Of a stretch of 11,843 bases of DNA, positions 1 to 5,442 are shown piece by piece. Made by a program: the position numbers and the translations under genes. Numbering within the stretch: the stretch's first letter is position 1; each line of letters starts with the position of its first letter. Location of the stretch: the NCBI GenBank assembly GCA_964428905.1, contig CAYSAA010000111.1, positions 1 through 11,843 of the forward strand, read 5' to 3'. The notes under the pieces were generated by a model. The model did not search any database and was not told the origin of the DNA. It saw only the letters and a list, made by a program, of their open reading frames with translations. The DNA is from CAYSAA01 sp964428905 (GTDB lineage Bacteria; Atribacterota; Phoenicimicrobiia; Phoenicimicrobiales; Stramentimicrobiaceae).

Positions 1-65
1 TAAGAATTGAAGAAGAATTGGGAGAACAGGCAATTTATCGAGGAAAAGAGGTTTTTCAACAATAA
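1..65 (+). CDS. eno: Enolase, C-terminal end only (partial)
   Basis: The reading frame that enters from the left edge encodes a tail beginning RIEEELGEQAIYRG and stopping at TAA 63-65. RIEEELGE followed by a short variable tail is the usual extreme C-terminus of bacterial enolase, which converts 2-phosphoglycerate to phosphoenolpyruvate in glycolysis and works with Mg2+ in the cytoplasm. Only 20 residues are visible; the catalytic barrel lies outside the window. The stop codon shares its last A with the ATG of the next gene (TAATG), so the two are probably co-transcribed and translationally coupled. An eno-ftsB neighbourhood occurs in many bacteria, which supports the call. The assignment rests on this short tail plus context. 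Confidence 0.8.
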   Translation, partial: RIEEELGEQAIYRGKEVFQQ

Positions 66-355
66 TGTCCGGAATAAGATCTCTTTTGGAATCAAAAATT
101 ACCTGGGCAATTATCTTATTATTCATATTCTATATCACCTTTGTTTTTTCGGAGAAGTACGCCGATATTTTAGAATTAAAGGCCTATATATATGAATTAA
201 AGGAAGAGATTGAGGACTTAGAAGAAGATAACCAATTACTGGCAGAAAAGATTGAACTGCTAAATACAGCTCCTTATATTGAAAAAATTGCACGGGAAGA
301 ACTTGATCTGATTAAACCAAATGAGATTTTATACAAAGCAACCAAGAGTCAATAA
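65..355 (+). CDS. ftsB: FtsB/DivIC-family septum formation initiator
   Basis: A 96-residue bitopic membrane protein of the divisome. Residues 1-11 form a short basic cytoplasmic tail, 12-29 a single hydrophobic segment, and 33-68 a strongly charged E/K/L-rich coiled coil (the LKEEIEDLEEDNQLLAEKI stretch). The C-terminal YIEKIAREEL...KPNEILY is the conserved end of the FtsB/DivIC family. In other bacteria these proteins pair with FtsL through the coiled coil and form a complex with FtsQ (DivIB) that links early and late division proteins and activates septal peptidoglycan synthesis. Length is normal for the family. The ATG overlaps the eno stop by one base, with AGAGG at 47-51 upstream. FtsB and DivIC cannot be separated from sequence alone. 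Confidence 0.88.
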   Translation: MSGIRSLLESKITWAIILLFIFYITFVFSEKYADILELKAYIYELKEEIEDLEEDNQLLAEKIELLNTAPYIEKIAREELDLIKPNEILYKATKSQ

Positions 356-365
356 GATAATTGCA

Positions 366-396
366 ATTGCCCTATTTCTTGTGAGGGCGGTAGTTT
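366..396 (+). terminator. Probable intrinsic terminator after eno-ftsB
   Basis: GCCCT at 369-373 pairs with AGGGC at 384-388. The stem can extend outward through two G-U pairs and one A-T pair to 366 and 391, around a 10-base loop. A short T run (393-396) follows. It lies just after the ftsB stop and before the tRNA-Leu promoter, the expected place to end eno-ftsB transcription. The U tract is short, so termination may be partial. Confidence 0.45.
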
Positions 397-460
397 TCTG
401 TTGAATGTTGGATAATATGGTGGTAATAAAATGTGCTGATGAAAATTATCAAAAGTTCTA

Positions 461-489
461 TTGACGGTCATTAGCATTTGTCCTATAAT
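461..489 (+). promoter_or_regulatory. Sigma-70-type promoter of tRNA-Leu
   Basis: TTGACG (461-466) and a perfect TATAAT (484-489) are separated by exactly 17 bases. The predicted transcription start is near 496, only a few bases before the mature tRNA 5' end at 501. Confidence 0.8.
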
Positions 490-500
490 GATTGAAGTTT

Positions 501-586
501 GCCGGAGTGGCGGAATAGGTAGACGCACAGGACTTAAAATCCTGGAAGCTGTAAAGCTTGTGCCGGTTCGATTCCGGCCTCCGGCA
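501..586 (+). tRNA. tRNA-Leu (anticodon UAA)
   Basis: An 86-base type II tRNA. The acceptor stem is GCCGGAG (501-507) with CTCCGGC (579-585). The anticodon stem CAGGA/TCCTG encloses the loop CTTAAAA, with anticodon TAA at 535-537 reading UUA. The long variable arm (AAGCT/AGCTT) is typical of Leu, and the T arm is GCCGG-TTCGATT-CCGGC. The discriminator is A586, the leucine identity base. The next bases are CCT, so the CCA end is not fully encoded, unlike the three other tRNA genes here; CCA addition would be needed. Confidence 0.96.
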
Positions 587-631
587 CCTCTTTATTTTCT
601 AACATACAAATTGAATAGATAAATTAATTAA

Positions 632-660
632 TTGACTTTAACATTTAATCATGTTAAAAT
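632..660 (+). promoter_or_regulatory. Extended -10 promoter of initiator tRNA
   Basis: TTGACT (632-637), a 17-base spacer, then TAAAAT (655-660) preceded by TGT (652-654), which makes an extended -10 element. The predicted start is near 667, about 40 bases before the tRNA. Confidence 0.75.
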
Positions 661-705
661 TTATAACTAAATAAGAAGGCTATGAAACCATATATAAAAA
701 ACTAT

Positions 706-782
<77 letters not shown>

Positions 783-793
783 TTTTTATAATC

Positions 794-825
794 AAACCTC
801 TATAATAAAAATTAGAGGTTTTATT
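794..825 (+). terminator. Intrinsic terminator after initiator tRNA
   Basis: AAACCTCTA (794-802) pairs perfectly with TAGAGGTTT (813-821) around a 10-base A/T loop, and the 3' arm runs straight into TTTTATTAATTA. It sits 11 bases after the tRNA and would end that transcript. This implies that the elongator tRNA-Met has its own promoter or depends on read-through. Confidence 0.65.
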
Positions 826-878
826 AATTAGATGTATTATTTGGCTGCTCTTATTCTCTACGTTATTCATTTCATTAT

Positions 879-955
879 GGCGGTGTAGCTCAGTTGGCTA
901 GAGCATGCGGTTCATACCCGCAGTGTCCTGAGTTCGAATCTCAGCACCGCCACCA
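879..955 (+). tRNA. Elongator tRNA-Met (anticodon CAU)
   Basis: 77 bases with encoded CCA (953-955). The acceptor GGCGGTG (879-885) pairs fully with CACCGCC (945-951), the D stem has C11-G24 (elongator type), and anticodon CAT is at 913-915. CAU could also mean tRNA-Ile2, whose anticodon is modified by TilS, encoded immediately downstream. However, the loop TTCATAC flanked by CGG/CCG, and the GGCGGTGTAGCTCAG start, match Gram-positive elongator tRNA-Met as I remember it. Ile2 tRNAs usually have a CTCATAA loop. I therefore prefer Met. No convincing promoter is visible between the preceding terminator and this gene; TATTAT at 835-840 lacks a good -35 partner. Confidence 0.85.
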
Positions 956-1030
956 TACAAATATAAAAATTCTGTCATTAGTAGCCTTGATTTTTCCTTA
1001 GACATCAAGTATTTATATTATATCAAATAT

Positions 1031-1036
1031 TATAAT
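1031..1036 (+). promoter_or_regulatory. Possible -10 box for tilS
   Basis: A perfect TATAAT, but with no recognisable -35 hexamer at 16-18 bases. If used, transcription would start near 1043, giving tilS an untranslated leader of only about 13 bases with no Shine-Dalgarno sequence. tilS may instead be reached by read-through from the tRNA. Confidence 0.3.
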
Positions 1037-1055
1037 GAAAAGTGTTTTATTATAA

Positions 1056-2513
1056 TTGGATAAATTAATAATAAAAGTAACCAAAACAATTGAAAAATAT
1101 AAGATGATTCAATATGGGGATAAAATTGTTGTTGCTGTTTCCGGAGGACCTGATTCAATATGTCTAATTGATATACTAAATCATATCAAAAAGAGATTTA
1201 AATTATCCTTGATTGTTGCTCATGTCAATCATGGTATAAGATACCGGGAATCTGATATTGAAGAGCGTTTTGTCCGTCTAAAATCTTTTCATATGAACTT
1301 ACCTTTTGAGCAATTATCGGTTTCTGTGCCTGCCATTGCGAGAGAGAGGGGTTTGTCAGTAGAACAGGCTGGTAGAGCTTTGCGCTATCAGTTTTTGAAA
1401 GATCTGCTACAAAAACATCAGGCACACAAAATTGCTTTAGGTCATCATATGGATGATCAAGTTGAGACTATACTAATGAGAATCATTCGTGGCAGTGGAT
1501 TGCAAGGATTAAGAGGGATTCCTGCTACCAGAGATTATTTCATTCGTCCTCTAATTGATTGTAGTCGAAGGGAAATTGAAGCCTATTGTCATAGAAGAAA
1601 GATTACCTATTGTGTTGACTCTTCCAACTGTGATCCAATATACCTTCGCAATAAAATAAGGCATCAACTAATTCCCCTGTTAACCAGACAGTATAATCCG
1701 TCTATTGCCGAACATCTGCTTCAATTACAGACTATAGTACAAGATGAAATCGATTTTTGGGAAGAAATAGTCAAGAAATACTATTTAAAGGCCATAATCA
1801 AAGAATATCCTTCTGGTATGGTGTTGGATGTTAAAAAAATAAGAGGATGGCCAGTTGCCCTACAAAGACGGGTTATTCGGAGAGGATTAGGTCATCTAAG
1901 AGAACATTTGGCCGATATTCAGTTTAATCATGTGGAAAGTATCAGACAATTATGCCTAATCGATCATGGTGAAAAGTACCTCGATTTGCCTGGAAAGATT
2001 AGAATAAGAAAAAGCTATCAAAATTTAGAAATTGGTTATGCCGATCATTTTAAAAAAATTGCCAAAGCAAAAGATAAGAAGTATAACACGTGGGAATACT
2101 TGTTACCTATATGCGTGGATAAAGATTACCCTCAGATAGGTATTAAGATAATTACTAAACGACATGGTTATGCACAATCTGTTCATGAAAAATACATTAA
2201 TAGTACCAAAAGAGACTATATATATGTTGATTATGATAAACTGGTATTACCTTTAAAAATTAGAAACAGAAGACCAGGTGATCGCTTTGTACCGTTAAAT
2301 AGTAAATTTTTTAAAAAAATCAAGTCATATTTTATCGATCAGAAAATTCCACTTCATGAGAGGGATAAGATTACAGTAATGGTTGATAATACTGATCGTA
2401 TTGTCTGGATCATTGGTTTCCAGATAGATGATCGTTTTAAGGTAACCAAACAGACTAAAAGAGTATTATATATTCAAAAGAAAAATATAAAATATTTGGT
2501 AGATATTCAATAG
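1056..2513 (+). CDS. tilS: tRNA(Ile)-lysidine synthetase TilS
   Basis: TilS uses ATP and lysine to convert C34 of the CAU-anticodon tRNA-Ile2 to lysidine, so that the tRNA reads AUA and is charged with isoleucine. The 485-residue protein has an N-terminal N-type ATP pyrophosphatase domain: PP-loop SGGPDS at 29-34, a second signature HHMDDQVET at 130-138, DSSN at 188-191 and RNKIRHQLIPLL at 198-209. The C-terminal TilS domain follows, with RNRRPGDRFVP around 403-413 and IDQKIPLHERDKI near 427-439. Full length suggests a long, Bacillus-like form. Translation most likely begins at TTG 1056, because an in-frame TAA stands directly before it and the family's N-terminal helix needs these residues. 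No ribosome-binding site is evident. The gene is essential in most bacteria. hpt follows after 41 bases. Confidence 0.95.
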   Translation: MDKLIIKVTKTIEKYKMIQYGDKIVVAVSGGPDSICLIDILNHIKKRFKLSLIVAHVNHGIRYRESDIEERFVRLKSFHMNLPFEQLSVSVPAIARERGLSVEQAGRALRYQFLKDLLQKHQAHKIALGHHMDDQVETILMRIIRGSGLQGLRGIPATRDYFIRPLIDCSRREIEAYCHRRKITYCVDSSNCDPIYLRNKIRHQLIPLLTRQYNPSIAEHLLQLQTIVQDEIDFWEEIVKKYYLKAIIKEYPSGMVLDVKKIRGWPVALQRRVIRRGLGHLREHLADIQFNHVESIRQLCLIDHGEKYLDLPGKIRIRKSYQNLEIGYADHFKKIAKAKDKKYNTWEYLLPICVDKDYPQIGIKIITKRHGYAQSVHEKYINSTKRDYIYVDYDKLVLPLKIRNRRPGDRFVPLNSKFFKKIKSYFIDQKIPLHERDKITVMVDNTDRIVWIIGFQIDDRFKVTKQTKRVLYIQKKNIKYLVDIQ

Positions 2514-2540
2514 ATATAAGAGCATAAAAGAAATAAAAAT

Positions 2541-2546
2541 AAGGAG
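2541..2546 (+). promoter_or_regulatory. Ribosome-binding site fixing the hpt TTG start
   Basis: AAGGAG lies 8 bases before TTG 2555, the best-placed start for the phosphoribosyltransferase frame. Confidence 0.8.
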
Positions 2547-2554
2547 TAAGTATA

Positions 2555-3106
2555 TTGATAGAACAGGAAAAAATTGAAGAAATTTTAATACCGGAAAATC
2601 AGATACAGAAAAAAATTGAGGAATTAGGGAATAAGATATCTAAGGATTATCAGGGTAAGGAATTGATCTGCATAGGGGTATTGAGAGGAGCAATCATTTT
2701 CTTGGCTGATTTAGCGCGCTACATAAGAGTGCCCATGTTAATTGATTTTATTTCCATTTCCAGCTATGGTGCATCAACCGAATCTTCTGGAGTAGTAAGA
2801 ATTTTAAAAGATTTAGATGAAAACATTGAAAAAAAGAATATTCTGATCGTGGAAGATATCGTAGATACAGGGCTGACACTTGATTATTTGATTCGAATGC
2901 TAAAATCACGCAATCCTGCCAGCCTTAGAGTATGTACACTTCTCAATAAGAAAGAAAGAAGACAAATTGATGTTCCTATCGATTACAGTGGCTTTGATAT
3001 TCCTGATAAATTTGTAGTTGGCTATGGTTTAGATTTTAATGGTCTATATCGAAATATCCCTTATATCTTAGTTCTTAAACCAACTTATTATCAAGAAAAC
3101 CGTTAG
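2555..3106 (+). CDS. hpt: Hypoxanthine(-guanine) phosphoribosyltransferase
   Basis: A cytoplasmic purine-salvage enzyme that joins hypoxanthine or guanine to PRPP to give IMP or GMP plus pyrophosphate. The 183-residue chain has the type I PRTase landmarks in order: pyrophosphate-loop region GVLRGAIIF (41-49), flexible-loop SISSYG (67-72), the PRPP-binding motif VEDIVDTGLTL (99-109) with paired acidic residues E100-D101, and the hood/base-binding VGYGLD (155-160). Length is normal. It begins at a TTG with a good ribosome-binding site. Its place between tilS and ftsH matches the order in Bacillus and many other bacteria. Guanine versus hypoxanthine preference cannot be read from the sequence. 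Confidence 0.95.
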   Translation: MIEQEKIEEILIPENQIQKKIEELGNKISKDYQGKELICIGVLRGAIIFLADLARYIRVPMLIDFISISSYGASTESSGVVRILKDLDENIEKKNILIVEDIVDTGLTLDYLIRMLKSRNPASLRVCTLLNKKERRQIDVPIDYSGFDIPDKFVVGYGLDFNGLYRNIPYILVLKPTYYQENR

Positions 3107-3184
3107 AAAAAAGACTCGGAATAGTCCTAATTTATCAAATTCAGGGCATCAAAGATTCTTTATCAATGATTACTTTTGCAAGGT

Positions 3185-3213
3185 TTGTCTTTATATATGA
3201 AATGTGCTAAAAT
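3185..3213 (+). promoter_or_regulatory. Extended -10 promoter of ftsH
   Basis: TTGTCT (3185-3190), a 17-base spacer, then TAAAAT (3208-3213) preceded by TGC (3205-3207). The predicted start is near 3220, leaving a leader of about 53 bases. This lets ftsH be made independently of tilS-hpt. Confidence 0.65.
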
Positions 3214-3258
3214 TACCTTGCATTTAAGCTTTTTGCATATTTCGCATTTTTTGACGAC

Positions 3259-3265
3259 AAAGGAG
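3259..3265 (+). promoter_or_regulatory. Ribosome-binding site fixing the ftsH TTG start
   Basis: AAAGGAG is 7 bases before TTG 3273. This supports the non-ATG start over internal methionines, which lie after the first membrane segment. Confidence 0.85.
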
Positions 3266-3272
3266 AAAAAAA

Positions 3273-5120
3273 TTGGCTAAGCTGAATCCGAATAACTTTA
3301 AAAATAAAAATTTCAAGAATGCCGGCTTGTATCTTTTAATACTCATTGTGGTTATTTCTATTCTGAGTTCTTTATTTGAGCCGGGTTCTACGGTTAGCGA
3401 ATTGACCTATTCTCAATTTTTAAGTGAAGTTGAGAGTAATAATGTAAGCAGTATAACCATATCTGGGGATACCATTTCGGGTGTTTTAAACAATGATCAA
3501 AAGTTCTCTACTTATTTGCCTGATGATCCTGAGTTAATGAATATATTGCGCAGTAAAAACATTAATATAGAAGCAAAACCCCCGGTAGAATTATCCTGGT
3601 GGATGCGTATTCTGTCTTCCCTTTTGCCCATGGCTTTGATTATTGGTATTTGGATTTTCATGATGCGTCAGATGCAGGGAGGCGGAAATAAGGTGATGTC
3701 TTTTGGTAAGAGTCAGGCTAAATTACTGGGTAAAGAAACTCCCAAGGTAACCTTTGCTGATGTAGCTGGTGTGGATGAAGCAAAAGAAGAATTACAGGAG
3801 ATTATTGAATTCTTAAAAAATCCGGCTAAATTTATTCAGCTTGGTGCCAAAATACCAAAAGGGGTTTTACTCTACGGACCTCCTGGGGCCGGGAAAACTT
3901 TGCTGGCACGTGCTGTTGCCGGAGAAGCTGGTGTTGCCTTTTTTAGTATCAGCGGTTCAGATTTTGTGGAGATGTTTGTAGGTGTTGGTGCCTCGCGAGT
4001 CAGAGATTTATTTAAACAGGCCAAAACAAACAATCCCTGTATTATTTTTATGGATGAAATTGATGCTGTTGGTCGTCACAGAGGTGCCGGTCTGGGCGGG
4101 GGACATGATGAAAGGGAACAAACCTTAAACCAGTTACTGGTAGAAATGGACGGATTTGATCAGAGTATTGGTGTAATTCTAATTGCAGCAACCAATAGGC
4201 CGGATGTATTGGATCCTGCTTTATTAAGGCCGGGTCGTTTTGATAGAAGAATTGTAGTAGATCGTCCTGATCTAATTGGAAGAGAAGAAATTTTAAAAGT
4301 TCATTCCAAGGGTAAGCCACTGGCAAAGGACGTGGATTTAAATGTCCTGGCACGTAGAACTCCTGGATTTGTTGGGTCTGACCTGGCTAATTTAGTGAAT
4401 GAGGCTGCTTTATTGGCTTCCAGGAAAGGAAAAAAGGATATTTCCATGGAAGAATTTGAAGCCTCTATTGACCGGGTCATTGCCGGACCGGAGAGAAAGA
4501 GTAGAATTATCAATGATAAAGAGAAAGAGATTATTGCTTATCATGAATCAGGTCATGCGCTTGTGGCAAAGTTATTGCCCAATTGTGATCCGGTTCATAA
4601 GGTATCCATTATACCACGAGGTAGTGCAGCTTTAGGCTATACACTGCAGTTACCGACAGAAGACCGTTATCTAATCAGCAAGGCTGAGTTAATGGAAAGA
4701 TTAAGTGTCCTTTTGGGAGGAAGAGTTGCTGAAGACCTTATCTTTAAAGATGTAACGACCGGTGCCCAGAATGATTTGGAGAGGGCTACCAAGATTGCCC
4801 GGCAAATGGTCACTGAATTTGGCATGAGTGAATCAATCGGACCCATGACCCTGGGCAGAAAACAACATGAAATTTTTTTAGGTAGAGATATTTCGGAAGA
4901 CAGAAATTACAGTGATGAAATTGCCTTTCAAATTGATAAGGAAGTTGAAAAGATTATCCAAGATGCTTATAATAAAGCCCGGGAAATATTGACTAAGAAT
5001 AAAAGAAAGTTAAAGAAAATTGCTACTGCTCTACTTCAAAAAGAAACCTTGGAGGGTGAAGAGCTTGACAACCTTATGAAAGGTGTCAAACTTGCTACCG
5101 GTCAACAAATAAAAGTATAA
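3273..5120 (+). CDS. ftsH: ATP-dependent zinc metalloprotease FtsH
   Basis: A membrane-anchored hexameric AAA+ protease that extracts and degrades misassembled membrane proteins and selected cytoplasmic regulators. The 615 residues show a first membrane helix (about 18-34), an extracytoplasmic domain (35-108), a second helix (about 114-131) and an AAA+ module. That module has Walker A GPPGAGKT (202-209), pore loop FVEMFVGVG (231-239), Walker B IIFMDE (257-262) and the second region of homology ending RPGRFDR (319-325) with its arginine fingers. The peptidase has the zinc motif HESGH (424-428); most FtsH proteins have HEAGH, and the Ala-to-Ser change keeps both His and Glu. The expected third zinc ligand is D501 in TTGAQND. 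Everything needed for activity is present and the length is normal. It has its own promoter. Confidence 0.97.
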   Translation: MAKLNPNNFKNKNFKNAGLYLLILIVVISILSSLFEPGSTVSELTYSQFLSEVESNNVSSITISGDTISGVLNNDQKFSTYLPDDPELMNILRSKNINIEAKPPVELSWWMRILSSLLPMALIIGIWIFMMRQMQGGGNKVMSFGKSQAKLLGKETPKVTFADVAGVDEAKEELQEIIEFLKNPAKFIQLGAKIPKGVLLYGPPGAGKTLLARAVAGEAGVAFFSISGSDFVEMFVGVGASRVRDLFKQAKTNNPCIIFMDEIDAVGRHRGAGLGGGHDEREQTLNQLLVEMDGFDQSIGVILIAATNRPDVLDPALLRPGRFDRRIVVDRPDLIGREEILKVHSKGKPLAKDVDLNVLARRTPGFVGSDLANLVNEAALLASRKGKKDISMEEFEASIDRVIAGPERKSRIINDKEKEIIAYHESGHALVAKLLPNCDPVHKVSIIPRGSAALGYTLQLPTEDRYLISKAELMERLSVLLGGRVAEDLIFKDVTTGAQNDLERATKIARQMVTEFGMSESIGPMTLGRKQHEIFLGRDISEDRNYSDEIAFQIDKEVEKIIQDAYNKAREILTKNKRKLKKIATALLQKETLEGEELDNLMKGVKLATGQQIKV

Positions 5121-5137
5121 TTACTTATAAAAATATT

Positions 5138-5167
5138 TTGACTTTTCATCGGGTTTGATATTAATAT
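5138..5167 (+). promoter_or_regulatory. Candidate promoter of the ABC transporter operon
   Basis: TTGACT (5138-5143) and TAATAT (5162-5167) with an 18-base spacer. The -35 is good and the -10 matches consensus at four of six positions. No better pair was found closer to the gene. Confidence 0.35.
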
Positions 5168-5242
5168 GATAGTAGATTTATGTATTTGGTATTTGTTTTA
5201 GTAATCGTTTGTATGTTGGTTTGAAAGAGCCCGGGATTAGAT

Positions 5243-5269
5243 ATTGCCTGTGTGTTAATTTCAGGCAAT
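5243..5269 (+). repeat. 8-bp inverted repeat in the transporter leader
   Basis: ATTGCCTG (5243-5250) and CAGGCAAT (5262-5269) are perfect inverted copies around an 11-base loop. No T tract follows, so it is not a standard terminator. As DNA it could be an operator; as RNA it could be a leader hairpin. Confidence 0.55.
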
Positions 5270-5426
5270 GGTAGAAAGAGCAGATGAATTACATATTGCT
5301 TTAAAATCAATCAAGGGATTACAAGGGAGGTGAATATATAGTCATAAATAATAGAACGAATGAATCAATTAGAGAATTTGGAAGGCAAAAATTATTTTAA
5401 GTTACGTTATTATTAAGCAAGGAACG

Positions 5427-5434
5427 AAAGGAGG
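5427..5434 (+). promoter_or_regulatory. Ribosome-binding site fixing the binding-protein TTG start
   Basis: AAAGGAGG ends 8 bases before TTG 5443. That start gives a complete signal peptide (MKSSK plus a hydrophobic core), whereas later starts would cut into it. Confidence 0.88.
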
Positions 5435-5442
5435 AAAAGGAA

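Larger units (their letters stand above)
5121..5442 (+). other. Long leader/spacer between ftsH and the transporter
   Basis: 322 bases without a recognisable gene. It contains a candidate promoter (5138-5167), an 8-bp inverted repeat (5243-5269), a mini-ORF of 21 residues (5268-5333), a very strong Shine-Dalgarno sequence lacking a standard start (5323-5333), and the real ribosome-binding site of the binding-protein gene (5427-5434). If the promoter is correct, the 5' untranslated leader is about 270 bases, long enough for post-transcriptional control. I do not recognise a known riboswitch or T-box consensus in it. Confidence 0.6.

Noticed and set aside
7..195. 62-residue open frame starting with ATG-like MKKNWENRQF
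   Set aside because: It overlaps the enolase tail and the FtsB start in another frame; both of those match known families, this one matches nothing.
801..806. TATAAT as a promoter for elongator tRNA-Met
   Set aside because: It falls in the stem and loop of the terminator hairpin and has no -35 hexamer at the right distance.
879..955. CAU-anticodon tRNA beside tilS read as tRNA-Ile2, the TilS substrate
   Set aside because: The TTCATAC loop and overall body fit elongator tRNA-Met; Ile2 tRNAs usually have a CTCATAA loop and a different acceptor stem. Being next to tilS is not enough evidence.
986..1009. CTTGAT/ATCAAG inverted repeat after elongator tRNA-Met as a terminator
   Set aside because: The stem is only 6 A/T-rich pairs, the loop is 12 bases and no T tract follows; it is likely chance.
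4048..4353. Minus-strand open frame of 101 residues
   Set aside because: It lies wholly inside the conserved AAA+ region of ftsH and has the proline/leucine-rich look of an antisense shadow. The same applies to the other minus-strand frames in tilS and the transporter genes.
4399..4635. Plus-strand 78-residue frame within ftsH
   Set aside because: It is an out-of-frame shadow of the protease domain with no ribosome-binding site.
5121..5442. Riboswitch or T-box in the transporter leader
   Set aside because: No T-box consensus or other riboswitch core that I recognise is present, only simple inverted repeats.
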